DNA from: Epichloe hybrida
Lineage: Eukaryota > Ascomycota > Sordariomycetes > Hypocreales > Clavicipitaceae
Reading direction: 5' to 3'
DNA: 64,000 nucleotides
Assembly: GCA_019022495.1 (NCBI GenBank)
Contig: JAFEKR010000017.1
Location: forward strand, 496,001-560,000
Part shown: positions 27,638-38,102 of the stretch, piece by piece
How positions within the stretch are numbered: the stretch's first letter is position 1
Layout: each line of letters begins with the position of its first letter
Translations under genes and position numbers: made by a program
The notes under the pieces: model-generated
What the model was told of the DNA's origin: nothing
Seen by the model: only the letters and a program-made list of their open reading frames with translations
The model's database searches: none

Positions 27638-28612
27638 ATGGGCGGATTTTACATGCAATACCTGGAAAGTAAGTTTCGTTTATTTGGCTTCCATTTGATT
27701 CTGCAATTCCAATTTACCTCCGTGGCCGTCCCGCTTGGTGAAAGTCGAGTGAGTGGGAGGCTTTCCCCCTTGCCATAGCCATGGGCTTTGACGATGGACT
27801 CGACATCTTGTCAAGGATCGAGCTCTTTGCTTCACATCGCTTTGAGCTTTCCCAAGGCCGGGCTGGCAGTGTTCTTATAAAGAGAACTCAGTTGGTGGCA
27901 GCTTGGAACTTATACCCCAACAAAAAGGCGATGATATCAACGCAGTAATCCGTACAAATTGGCGGCTATTGCATCGTGCTGCAGTGTCTCATTGGCACCA
28001 TGCCTGTTGAATTACCTATATCAACCTCGTGGATAAGAAACGGCCTGTGTTGGGTTTCAATGCAGCGCGTCATGCAAAAAAACATGCTACTTTCATAACG
28101 TCGTCTTATTGTACCCCATTACACGTCTTCCTTGGCATTATGACACTTGGACACTCCCCCCACCCCTCTCCTCTTCCTATCGTAATCGACAAAAATTGAC
28201 ATTTAAGTTTTTTTTTTTTTTTTTGAAGCTTTGCTAACCGCCGTGTGCCTTTGTGCTAGGCCTCTGTCGCCGCCGAGGATGGACGGATCCTTCGTACGAG
28301 TGTTATCGGGACCACAACGGCTTTACCTGTCTGGTGCTCGTCAATGGCCGAGAGTACCAAACAGATCTCTCGTACGAGTCTGATGTTTTGGCCCAGGAAA
28401 ACGCCGCCATGCGTGCCTTTATGGTCTGCAGAAATTTCTCTGTGAACGGAGGCATGCTTGCCCGCAACGGAATCGTGCAAGGCTTGCCTGCTACTTCCGA
28501 CTCTGACCGTCGCCGCAAGAGCCGCCATACCTCTTCTAGGGACAGCAGCGAACGTCATGGTGGTCGATCAGGAACTCATTCCAGCAGTTCCTCCACGGCA
28601 TCGTTCGAGTAA
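27638..28612 (+). CDS. Small dsRNA-binding-domain-like protein
   Basis: Exons 27638..27668 and 28260..28612 give 127 residues. The first exon codes only MGGFYMQYLE plus one base. The protein reads through a compact domain at about 1-75 (YMQYLESLCRRRGW, PSYECYRDHNGFTCLVLVNG, REYQTDLSYESD, then QENAAMRAFMVC). The pattern helix, three strands with GxxCxVxVNG, and an Ala-rich helix is that of a dsRNA-binding motif. A Ser/Arg/His-rich tail follows. The 591-nt intron has a GTAAGT donor, a GCTAAC branch and a CTAG acceptor, with a long T run just before the branch. The first exon supplies the first helix, which supports the splice. The family looks conserved in filamentous fungi, but I know of no function. 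Confidence 0.82.
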
Positions 28613-30370
28613 CGCGTGTTCTGCCTCGGCACTAGACAACAGAGACATGGAACAATCGGAGCCCCCCACTTCCCACCCAACCTTCGCGCATTCCCATCAA
28701 ATGCTTCTTTCCACCGGCCCCCAAAAAGAACTACATGGGCGAGACGACAACAAGAAGGAATCTTTCTATTTTGATATCAAGCGGTTGAAAAGCTTCGCAG
28801 CAATCACCGAGACGAGTGGCACAAGTCTTACTCGGCAATCGTCCGTTTTTATGAATTGAACGACCAAGTGGAGGCTGAAACCAAACCATCAGCCCACAAT
28901 TACCATCCATGATGAGAAGCGGCGGATGCTTTTCGCAATCCAGCTTCCAAGCTCACTTTTGCAACGATCTTATGACGACATGTAACGACAATAAATTAGA
29001 AACGCTCATCATGCTATTTAAACGGCCGCTTTTTTTCCCCCTCTTGTCCTCTGCTTTTTGATGCCTTGAACATTTGCCGTTGTCCTTTTCATCATGTTTT
29101 TGCGAGACAATGTTCAGAATGTTTTTGGAGACGCACATTCTCGTCAGTGTTCCTGCACAGAGATTGTCTTCAGCTTACCAATGGCTCTCGGTGGTTGAAT
29201 ACATGAGACCTTCCTTACAATTTCTTTCTGGGCAACTTCATTCTCATGGTTGGGATATAACAGAACCAACGCATTTCCCACCCGGTAGTTATCCTGGAGT
29301 CATATGTGCAGTCCTTGTGTGTTCTTCCAGACCACAGGCAGACCTCTTGGTAAAACACATGCACTGCCGGGTTGCCGTCTGAAATCGGCGCATTCTCTTA
29401 CCGTTTTGCGTCCTCGGCGAAACGAGGAAAAAAAAAAAAATCACGTGCAAAAAGGGGGTTTTGTCTATTTTTGTTGACATCTTTCACGCTCGACTGCATA
29501 GCCTGCGAACAAACTTTGAAAAACCAAACGTCGATTTGCGTGAGACTTGCTTGGCAATGAGGTGCGGAGGAGGCATTTGGATTTTCGAAACGAAGACAAT
29601 TCACGACTCTCATTGTTTCTGGGCGGCTGGCAAGCGATGGGCCAAGACTGGACTGTCTTTTGCTTCTCTTGTTGACAAAAAGCCATGTTGATCTTTTTAA
29701 ATTGGGAAGGTGCCGAGAGACCTGACGCGAGTCGGGTGGGCGGACGAGATGCTCGTGGTGATAATGGATCCATGACGCGATACAGTCAAGAGCTTTTATG
29801 ATGATGAATGACATGAGCTTCTTCTTCTCTCCTTCATCTTTGCGTGGTGAACCATCCAACCAACCGATCAATCAATGGTTGAAGCGAAGTTGGTTCTAAT
29901 TCTCGAATGTTGTAATCCGTATGCCACTATGCCGCGGAAGCTTGGGTCAGCCGGCTGAGCCAATCAATGACAAGGGAAAGGGGGTTCAATGGAGCCTTGT
30001 TCTCTTTTCTTGCATCCTGGCTGTCCATAGATTGACCTTTGTTGCATCGACGGCAGTTCCAGATCGGAGATCGGCCCAGGTAAGACACGCACGCGCGCAC
30101 TACTGCAACTACAGATTTTGGTCACCTTTCTTTCTTCCTTCCTTTCTTTTTTTTTTTTGGCAATAGTTGACACGAAGAGTGGTCTGTCTGTACGTCCGTA
30201 GTTGCCGCCATTCCGGCGCCCCCCCCCTCCAGACTGACGTGCAAAGCTTTCAAGCCTCGGCACATCGGAACAAAACGAAGGTTGGGTAGAAAAGACAGGC
30301 AGTGCTCGATTTTAAAGTCTGAAATGTTATAATCCTGTCCGTAATAATCCATACATGCGCCATCAGACTT
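28613..30370. other. Intergenic 1.8 kb, convergent 3' ends
   Basis: This lies between the plus-strand dsRBD-like gene and minus-strand glycerol kinase, so it should hold two 3' UTRs. There are A runs near 29428-29440 and a T run near 30148-30159. A TAATCCGTA motif sits near 29912. I see no supported gene. Confidence 0.55.
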
Positions 30371-32133
30371 TCACTCATCACGTGTCCACCCCCTAGACAT
30401 GTGCACCGCCCTCTCCCACATTCTTCTCGAATCGGCCCTCTCGCCCTCCCCGATCTTGGGCTCGAACACGGTCCTGCCCGATGAATTGATGTCTTCCAGA
30501 TCGTCAATACTCGACCACACGCCCGTGGCCAGACCCGCCGCGACAGCTGCGCCGAGCGAAGTCGTTTCCCGCATGGCCGGGCGATCGACGCGGATCCCGG
30601 TCAGATCAGCCTGCGTCTGCATGCACAGATCCGACTCAGACAAGCCTCCGTCTACGGCGAGAGACGTCAGCGCGCTGCCGGAGTCTTGGGCCATGGCGTC
30701 GAGTATCGCAGCTGTTTGGTGGCATACTGCTTCGAGTGTTGCGCGGGCGATGTGGCCCTTTTGAGAATGTGCCGTGAGACCGACTTTGATCGCAGTGGTT
30801 AGTAGCAAAAAGACAGTCGAGAGATGGCTTTGGGAGAACCGGGGAAGGGGGGGGTAATGAACGCATACACACTGTGCCTTTGACATCGTCGTACCAATAG
30901 GGCGCGAATAAGCCACTGAATGCAGTGACAAAGTACACGCCTCCATTGTCGGGGACCGAAAGGGCCACTTCATCAATATCCTTGGAGTTCTCGATCAAGC
31001 CTAGATTGTTGAGGAGAAAAGACACGCCCGATCCTGCCACGGCGATGCTCCCTTCCAGGGCGTAGACGGGGTTCCCGTCTCCAAAGTCGTATGCCACGGT
31101 GGCGAGGAGACCGCTTTTTGAAATAACGGGTCTGGCGCCGACGTTGTAGAGGAGGAAGCAGCCTGTTCCGTACGTGCTCTTCGCCTGACCTCGCCGGAAC
31201 CCGAGCTGGCCTACTAGGGCGGAGGACTGGTCGCCCAGACATCCGGCGATGGGGACACCCTTGAGGGGGCCGGTGGCGAGGGTTCCGAACTTTGTGGGGT
31301 GCGAGGAGGGCACGATTTCGGGAAGAGATATCTTCTGAGGGTCAATGTCGAAAAAGGAGAGGAGGGTGTCGTCGTATCGCAGTGTCGAGAGGTTCATGAA
31401 CATGGTTCTGCTGGCGTTGGTAGGGTCCGTGACGTACACGGGCTCTCCGCCTTTCTTGCTCACGCCCCCGTTGAGCTTGAAGATCAGCCACGTGTCGATT
31501 GTGCCAAAGGCCAGCCGGCCCTCCTGGTAGGCTGTCTTGACGGCGTCGTTGTTGCGCAGAAGCCAGACGAGCTTCACGCTGGACGGGTAGGTGGAGAGAG
31601 GAAGACCACATAGGTTGAGGAGCTTGTCGGCGCCGTCTTTGGCTTTTAGCTCCCGCACCAACGGCCTTGTTCGCGTGTCGGGCCAGACGACGGCGTTGCA
31701 GAGCGGCTCGCCCGTGTGCTTGTCCCATAGAACGGTGGTCTCGCGCTGGTTCGTGACGCCAACGGCGCGGATTTGAGAGAGGCCGTAGCCGACGGCGGTG
31801 AATTTCTCAGCGGCCCTCTGTATGCATGTTTCTACGGAGGAGAGGAGCTCGTTGGGGTCGTGTTCATGCCACCTGGGGAAACGCAACTGCTTGTCAGAGG
31901 GAACAGAATTCTCATCTCCCCACAAGAAACCACTGCGAGGCGAGTACATACCCTGATTGGGGATGGATGTTTTCGAATCCCATCTGGTGGATGGCCACCG
32001 GCTCTCCGTTCGAATTGAAGATGACGAAGCGCGTCGACGTCGTTCCCTGGTCGATGCTGCCGACGAATTCGTCCGAGGCGACTGGCCTCGACGGAGGACG
32101 AGGACGAGGACGAAGAGGAGCATCACCACCCAT
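30371..32133 (-). CDS. GUT1: Glycerol kinase
   Basis: Exons complement(30371..30783, 30869..31872, 31952..32133) give 532 residues of a FGGY-family kinase that makes glycerol 3-phosphate from glycerol and ATP. The phosphate-binding start [14 protein letters not shown] lies at 26-39. [25 protein letters not shown], the adenine-side [10 protein letters not shown] and [17 protein letters not shown] all fit the family. The last third, [19 protein letters not shown], is rebuilt across intron 2. That intron's donor is GTATGC and its acceptor ends AAAG, the only site that keeps the frame. The start at 32133 (MGGDAPLRP) precedes a short Pro/Arg-rich leader. The glycerol pathway role is known from yeast Gut1. 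Regulation cannot be read from the sequence. Confidence 0.95.
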
Positions 32134-33228
32134 GCTGGCTATATAATATGGGGTTGAACGCTGATGAGGGACGGCGGAAACGACAAGCAGGAACGGCGTT
32201 GACACGTCCACGCAGCACACGCAGCACAGGAGCACATTTATAAGTTAGACGAAGAAGCAGAGTGAGCCCGACTGACTGACTCATTGCGCTCCGAACAGGG
32301 GCAACGCGGGGGATGCGAATCTGGGGGAGCGAATCGCGCAGAGACACCGGGTTCACCTCGAATCCATCAGGAGGAGAGGAGGTCCAAACAAGCTAAAAAC
32401 CTTCAACAACGAGGATGGAGAATGGCCGTGTTCTTTTCGCGAGACGCTCCCATGTCTGGCTGGGATCAAGGGTCGAGGAAGGGGTCAGAAAATGCCGTTT
32501 TGGGGCAAGTGGGAGAATCGGATGCCCAAATGCTGGGCCAGGCTAGTCATGGATCCAAGACGATGAAAAAAGAGGGACCCCCCTTAGTCCTAAACCGGAG
32601 GAAGTACCTTCTCACCTGATCCCCCGCTATATATACTAGCTCGGCCTCACAACCAATGACCCCAAAAAAAACCAAATTAAAAATCAATGTCATCCTTTGA
32701 AGCTGTTGAATCCTTCAAGATGTAGCTTAAGATGTAGCCTTTTCATACGACTATAGAAGACAGACGCAAGCCACATTTAAATAAGGCAGGGGGACCGTCC
32801 TTTCGTTTTAGGACTAAGGGAAGATGCGCATTTAGAGGTCCATCGCTCGCTACTGTGGCGATGCAGTGAACGGCCTCACTTTACGCGCTACAGAAAAGCG
32901 ATGGAGGCATGGGCTGGAGGCATTGGGGCGGCCCGTCAAGAAATCGCCAACAAGTCCACGGAGGTGAGCCAGACAAAGACAGTTCTTCATTCTTGACCGT
33001 TTGGTACAACAGAGGTTGTACTCGAGCTGCATGTTCGCAAGTGATGAGATGAGTGCTACGGCCGTGTTTCCGAGGCGACCCTCCTTCACCTCTGTGCGGC
33101 GTTCTTGCTGCTCGATGATGACCTTTATTCTGTCGAGTAGCTAAAAACTCGTCGACTTGCCATTACTCCCCTTTCATCTCCCCGATACAAAAATGTCCCA
33201 ACTCATTTTCCGCCCCCCAAAAAAAAAT
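32134..33228. other. Intergenic 1.1 kb, glycerol kinase promoter with a small inverted-repeat element
   Basis: This contains the glycerol kinase upstream region and a 240-bp inverted-repeat-bounded segment at 32581-32820. No open frame is supported. Confidence 0.5.
32581..32820. mobile_element. Candidate MITE with CCCTTAGTCCTAAA terminal repeats
   Basis: The left end CCCTTAGTCCTAAACC is matched at 32805-32820 by its reverse complement, 15 of 16 positions. The matched ends bound 240 bp of AT-rich, frame-free DNA that differs from its flanks. Size and ends fit a non-autonomous DNA transposon. A target-site duplication is not evident, so this may be only an imperfect inverted repeat. Confidence 0.45.
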
Positions 33229-34109
33229 TCAAGCCTTGTTGTTGATCTTCAAGTATGGCGCAGTCCTCTGCAGAGCCACGGCCCTCAATTCCCTCTGCTC
33301 CGTCACATCAAGAGGCTGCTTCGCAACATGCTCTCTCCGGCGCCAGCTCTCCTCCGTCTCGACAAGTCTCGCGTCGTCCTTGTCGTCCTGTGATTCGGCA
33401 AACGTGTATGATCTGCACTCGCAGTTTTTCCACGCCGTGGCTGATGTTTTCCCACTTTGCATCAGTTTGGCCATTGCTTTCTTGCCCTTCTTTTCTATAC
33501 TTGCCAAAGACTGACCCAAGAAAAGAAAAAAAAAAGAGCACGAGGAAGAAGTGAGTGAGTGAGTCACTTACCTCTTTCAAGTGGGATGCCCTCCCAGTCG
33601 TCGGTCAGGAAATGCAAGAATCCCCCGTGCGAAACCACAGCCACGTCACCATCTGCGCCCTCGGCAATCTCCTTCAACGCCCTCCTCGCTTCCTTTGCCC
33701 GCACCGTCAACGCCTCCAGCGTGGGTTCGAAGATGCTGCCTTTCCCCTTGTCTGTCCAATTGTCTCTCACGCGGCTGGCGTCGATCTTGTCGCCAAACTC
33801 GGCAGCGAGCTTGTCCTTGCTGGAGCCCGTGTCGCATGGGGCACCCGATACCTCCTGCAGGGTGTCGAGCAGGACGATGGGGTACAAGGGTTGGGGCCCG
33901 CCAAAGGACAAGTCGCAGGTGTAGATTGTTCGTCGAAGAGGCGAGGCGACGAGCTTTGTGAGTCTGGCGTGGCAAGGGAACGAGGCGCGGAGGTCGGCGC
34001 ACTGCTGCTCGCCGAGGGGGGTCAGATCTGGATCCCGGATCGACTCGTTTTCGACCGAAACATTGTGAAGGCCTTGGGCGTGGCGGACGAGGTGGATTGT
34101 CGGTGCCAT
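33229..34109 (-). CDS. Histidine phosphatase (phosphoglycerate mutase-like) family protein
   Basis: Exons complement(33229..33440, 33572..34109) give 249 residues. The phosphohistidine motif is LVRHAQGLHN (RHA in place of the common RHG). LTPLGEQQC, an Arg pair in SPLRRTIYTC and the second catalytic His in VVSHGGFLHFLTDDW follow. The 131-nt intron (GTAAGT donor, CATCAG acceptor) joins PLER to ATAWKNCECRSY, restoring the family's GW-N-E-RSY-like end. If it is retained, the protein stops two residues after the intron begins. The family includes phosphomutases and phosphatases of unknown substrate, such as yeast Pmu1. It should not be called the glycolytic enzyme. The 5' leader carries a short tandem repeat. 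Confidence 0.88.
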
Positions 34110-34157
34110 CTTGTGTGCGTCCTTGTGTGCGTCCTTGCGTGCGTCCTCGTGTTTGTA
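34110..34157. repeat. 12-bp tandem repeat in the leader of the PGAM-like gene
   Basis: Three copies of CTTGTGTGCGTC (the third with one change) and a degenerate fourth lie immediately upstream of the start codon at 34109. On the minus strand they read GACGCACACAAG. Confidence 0.75.
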
Positions 34158-34532
34158 CTTTGCACTTCATCACGATTCACGAGAGTTGAAGATCCATCTT
34201 CCATCCTCTTTGCCCCCCGGACACGGCGGGCGGACGACGATGACCCACTCAGGTGGGTCTTACCCGGGTGACAACAAGTCCAACAAGTCCGTCCGGCTTG
34301 CCATCCGGCGCTATTTATTTCTACTCCAGGGTCTTATCAATCACCAACCACGTGGTATATCACGCTAACGCGCAAGGCTTCTATCAATTCCAATACTAGA
34401 TCTACCAACCGTTCAATCCTCAACTGACCAATCTGGTATCGTCAAGTGATATTACACTTCAGCAGCCACTCCCACCTCTATACGACACAATCAAGTTCTC
34501 CGAGCAATTGTACAGGCCTCATTCATACTCGC
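34158..34532. other. Intergenic between the PGAM-like gene and VPS27
   Basis: About 375 bp separate the start of the PGAM-like gene from the end of VPS27, both minus strand. It should contain the PGAM-like promoter and the VPS27 3' UTR. Nothing else is seen. Confidence 0.5.
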
Positions 34533-36971
34533 TCACAATTCAATCAGAGCCTCCTCCTGCACCGCTTTCTGAACGGGATCATGCTGTGGGACGGATGGAA
34601 ATGAGTCCTGTGTATAGCGAGTGTACGCCCATGACTGAGGTGCCGCTGATGGGACGTGCTGCGCGGGCTGTTGCTGCCAGTACGACTGTTGCGGTAGTTC
34701 TTGCTGGTGTACCGGCGCTGCCGGTTGTTGTTGAGGGGCCGCGGCAGATTGAGACTGAGGTGAATGCTGAGACGGCCTACGCGTCGGTTGAGCTGCTTGC
34801 GCCTGGGGTTGCACGGGCGTGGCTTGATTGGGCGTTGCAACAACAACAGTAGCTTGGCGGTATTGAAGCGATTGCTGGAGGTTGGGATATGGTGACGGTG
34901 AAGAATCAGGGGCCATTGTCGGCGCCGACGGGCCAGGAGGCTGGACTGATGCATGCTGCTGCTGCTGTGTGGTGAAGTAGTAAGAACCCCGGCGCTCAGC
35001 TGAGGGAGATACTGCCGGCTGTTGCGGTGTTTGCATCCTCTGCAACGGTTCCTGGGGGATCTGCTGGTGCTGCTGATATGGATCTAGCGGAGCAGAAGGA
35101 CCAGGCTTGGCCCTTGTTTGCCAACTTTCCGTGCCTTGGGGAGGTGCATACTGGCCGGGACGCGACTCTGGTGGTTGGCTGTATGGATGGAATTGAGGTT
35201 GTGGAGTTGCCTGTGGCAGCGGTTGCTGGTACGTGAGTCCCGTGTAGAAGCTCTCTGCCACACCAGGGCTCGTCGGAGGATGTGAAGGCATAGATCGATA
35301 CGTTCCTGATGGTTGACGAGGGGGTGGGAGATTATAGCCGCCTATGCTTTGCTGACTGTAGGCTTTGGAAAGTCGCTCTTCCAGCATGCGGTCATAGTAG
35401 CGTACCACTGTGGACAGCTTTGCGTGAAGATCCAATAATGTATCTACATAATATTAGCTGTCAAGGATGTAGTCGTTGAAGAAAGCCGCGGCGACCTACC
35501 ATGTTTGCTCATAGTCTCGCCGTACGTACGCGCCAGTTTCGGCCGCAGAGTGCCGATGCTGTCGTACAGTTCCTGGATCTGAGGCTCCCGCAGAATGGTG
35601 CCGGGTGGTTGTGTCTGAAGCCGATCAACCAGGGTAGCGAAAAGATTGATGTTCTCCGCCTCAACCGGTGTTAACTCGTAATCATTCTTTGGAAGCACAT
35701 GAGATCTCGACGCTTGGCCCGCAGATGGATTCGATGTTTGCTCCTTGAGTGCGGCAGTGTGCCTTTTCTTCTGCTCCTCCATGTCGGCTATTGATGCGGC
35801 AATTGCGGCCTTCAAGTCTACGTCCTCCTCTTCCTCTTGCTTTGATGGGCCCTTTTGCATCTTAGGAACGCTCGGTGCTGGTTCGGTGTAGCCCCTAGAG
35901 GTATTTTTGACCTCCTCCAAACTCATAGCCAGCGCCTTTTTCAAATCCTCGTCGAAGCCGTCGTCTACACGGGCATTGCGTGGTTGCATGGCAGACGTGC
36001 TTCGAGTCTTGTGTGGATAGGTTGGTGATTTATCTGGAGGGCCTAGTTCTTTGTAACCCTTGCCTGTTAATTTGGCGTAGCATCCGTCATCGACTCGAAC
36101 CGGCGCCTGGATACCCAAATGGGGCAGCGGAATCGTCTTGGTAGAACACTGCTGATCGAAGCAATTACCACAGTTCCGGCAGTGATGTTTCCGGTTCGTA
36201 AAGGTGAACGCCGTTCGGCAGCGCATACAGACATCGGAATCGGCCCATTCGGGTGGCTACGACACACGCAACAGTTAGCTGAGCCGTCATTTGTGTCTTT
36301 GTGTCATCGTGGCAACAAGATTGAGGCCCTCGGATTCCTGCTCACCGCGCTGCTGTCGATCATGCTGCTTGCCACCGTGACCCGTGGAGGGAACTGAAAT
36401 CCTTCTCGTTGAAGCGTCCTGTACACTTCGCCAATATACGAAAGATCGTGCCTGCCATCAGTCGCGGCAGCCCATGACTGGATTAGCTCTAGCATTTTAG
36501 ATCTAACATCGGTGTTCACAGCAAAAGGTCCAACAGCTTGCAGTAGCGATACTAGGTTGTCCATGAACTCGCGCGACGCAATTTCTGCTAGGAAATGCGA
36601 ACCACCATTCTTAACGCATGTATCTGTAAGCTGTATGGAGCGGTGAACGGTCAGCCATCTCAAGCACGGCTTGGCAACGAAATATGAGGCGCCGCCTTAC
36701 ATTAAGCGCGCTTAATTGTGTGTTGGGATTTTTGTTCCCGATTCTCTTTTTCAGTGATCGCATAGCTTCTTTGGGTGCTACGGTTTTGGATCTGATGATG
36801 TCGGAGATTTCGAGATTCAAAGCGATATCCTCCCTGCAATGACGACCGGATTAGCAAGATTGACAGAGTGCATAGCTGGACAACAAACAGTGCTTACAAG
36901 CTGCTGCTTGTGGCCTTCCCGATTTGCTCGTCCAGGGCCGTGTTGGCCGAGGATGACCACCAGCTCATCAT
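34533..36971 (-). CDS. VPS27: ESCRT-0 subunit VPS27 (VHS, FYVE and UIM domains)
   Basis: Exons complement(34533..35443, 35500..36256, 36346..36630, 36701..36833, 36898..36971) give 719 residues. The protein binds PI3P on endosomes and collects ubiquitinated cargo for the multivesicular-body pathway. A VHS domain spans about 8-150 ([20 protein letters not shown]). A FYVE zinc finger spans about 169-226 with RKHHCRNCG and DDGC. Two ubiquitin-interacting motifs lie near 265-280 ([13 protein letters not shown]) and 308-324 ([13 protein letters not shown]). A GAT-like helical region precedes a long Gln/Pro-rich tail. The start at 36971 has two tandem ATGs (MMSWW). It is divergent from DOA4, 943 bp away, the deubiquitinase acting on the same cargo. 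Confidence 0.96.
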
Positions 36972-37914
36972 TGTGGCGATCGTATCGTTGAATTGCTTGG
37001 GTCGGGAAGAGAGTGGCGAGAATGGAAGAGCACGATCAGGAATGGTGACGCAGTGCGGGGAGGGGAGAGAGGGAGGGGGGAGAGATGGAGAGCTTGACAA
37101 GCTGCTGATCGCGGCCAAAAGGAGGGCTGTAGATGCAATCTAGAAGACGGACGAATCCGTCGCTTTCGTAGTTGAGATGTCGGTTCGGTGCGCGGTGGTG
37201 GGCGAAGTGGCAGCCTTGCGGTGACGACCAGCAAGCAGACAAAACAGACAGAGTAGGCCGGGCTACGTTGGCAGATGGAGGTTGCGTCAGTGCTGTGGAG
37301 GCTTTTGATTGTCCCCAGTGGGGCGCGCCAGGGCTCACTGCGTTGCGCGTCTGCGACGTTCTGCAGACTAAAAAAGTGGCCTCGTCGTCCAGTGCCAGAC
37401 TTCCTTCGTCACCTTGTCTCTACTACTCTACTACATGTACACCACCATCAGTCTCACCCGCGAGTTGCGCCCAACACGGCCGACGCAAAGCCAGCGGCCT
37501 CTGCTCCCTGCTCCCTGCCTGCTCTCTGCTCTCTGCTCTCTGCTCTCTGCTCTCTGCTCTCTGCTCTCTGCTCTCTGCTCTCTGCTCTCTGCTCTCTGCT
37601 CTCTGCTCTCTGCTCTCTGCTCTCTGCTCTCTGGAACCTGAAGCCTGAAGCCAGAACTGTTGTGTCACTCTAGTCCCGAGTCCTGCTGCCCGCCACTTAC
37701 CAAGCTGTATCCGACTTTTGCACGAAGCTCCGCATAAACAGGCGCACAAAACGGTTGTCAGCCTCCAACATACTTCGCCAAGTTCATTTCGACATCTACC
37801 GGTAAAGCTTGGAGATGGGCTTTGACTCTCACATCACACCACATTGATGAGGTCACCATCGGCGGCCTGCGCTTTGTGAGTGAATGCCAGTCACCTGGAC
37901 CGAGCAGCGCGTTC
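36972..37914. promoter_or_regulatory. Shared VPS27-DOA4 intergenic promoter region
   Basis: The two genes diverge from this 943-bp gap, so it must hold both promoters. It contains a heptamer minisatellite (37521-37633) and, close to DOA4, several short upstream open frames. Transcription start sites cannot be placed from sequence. Confidence 0.6.
37521..37633. repeat. Heptanucleotide CTCTGCT minisatellite
   Basis: About 16 near-perfect copies of CTCTGCT (equivalently GCTCTCT) are seen, preceded by degenerate CTGCTCC copies from about 37497. Because seven is not a multiple of three, it opens all frames on both strands and yields spurious long open frames. Confidence 0.95.
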
Positions 37915-38102
37915 ATGGCCACAAACGCCAGATACAGCCTCCCTCCTGGGGGCTACGACGGCAGAAATGGAGGAGCTGCGAGGCCTGGCGCAATGCCTTT
38001 TCCTCACATAGACGACATAGTCGCCATTCCGAAAGACATAGACCCAAACCAGTCCATTCGGCGGCTTTTGGCACAGGCGGAGAGCTCTCTGCGGCAATCT
38101 GA
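37815..38102 (+). promoter_or_regulatory. Upstream open reading frames ahead of DOA4
   Basis: Three ATGs precede the DOA4 start at 37915. The first (37815-37847) has 10 codons plus a stop. The second (37847-37879) starts on the last base of the first frame's stop codon and also has 10 codons. The third (37884-38102, 72 codons) overlaps the DOA4 start in another frame. If the transcript starts upstream of 37815 they could lower or regulate translation. Confidence 0.4.

Noticed and set aside
33555..34271. Plus-strand 238-residue open frame
   Set aside because: It is antisense to the PGAM-like gene, whose catalytic motifs and splice sites are clear.
37172..37749. Leu/Ser/Cys-rich and Glu/Arg/Ser-rich open frames over the heptamer repeat
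   Set aside because: They are repeat translations with no start context or family.
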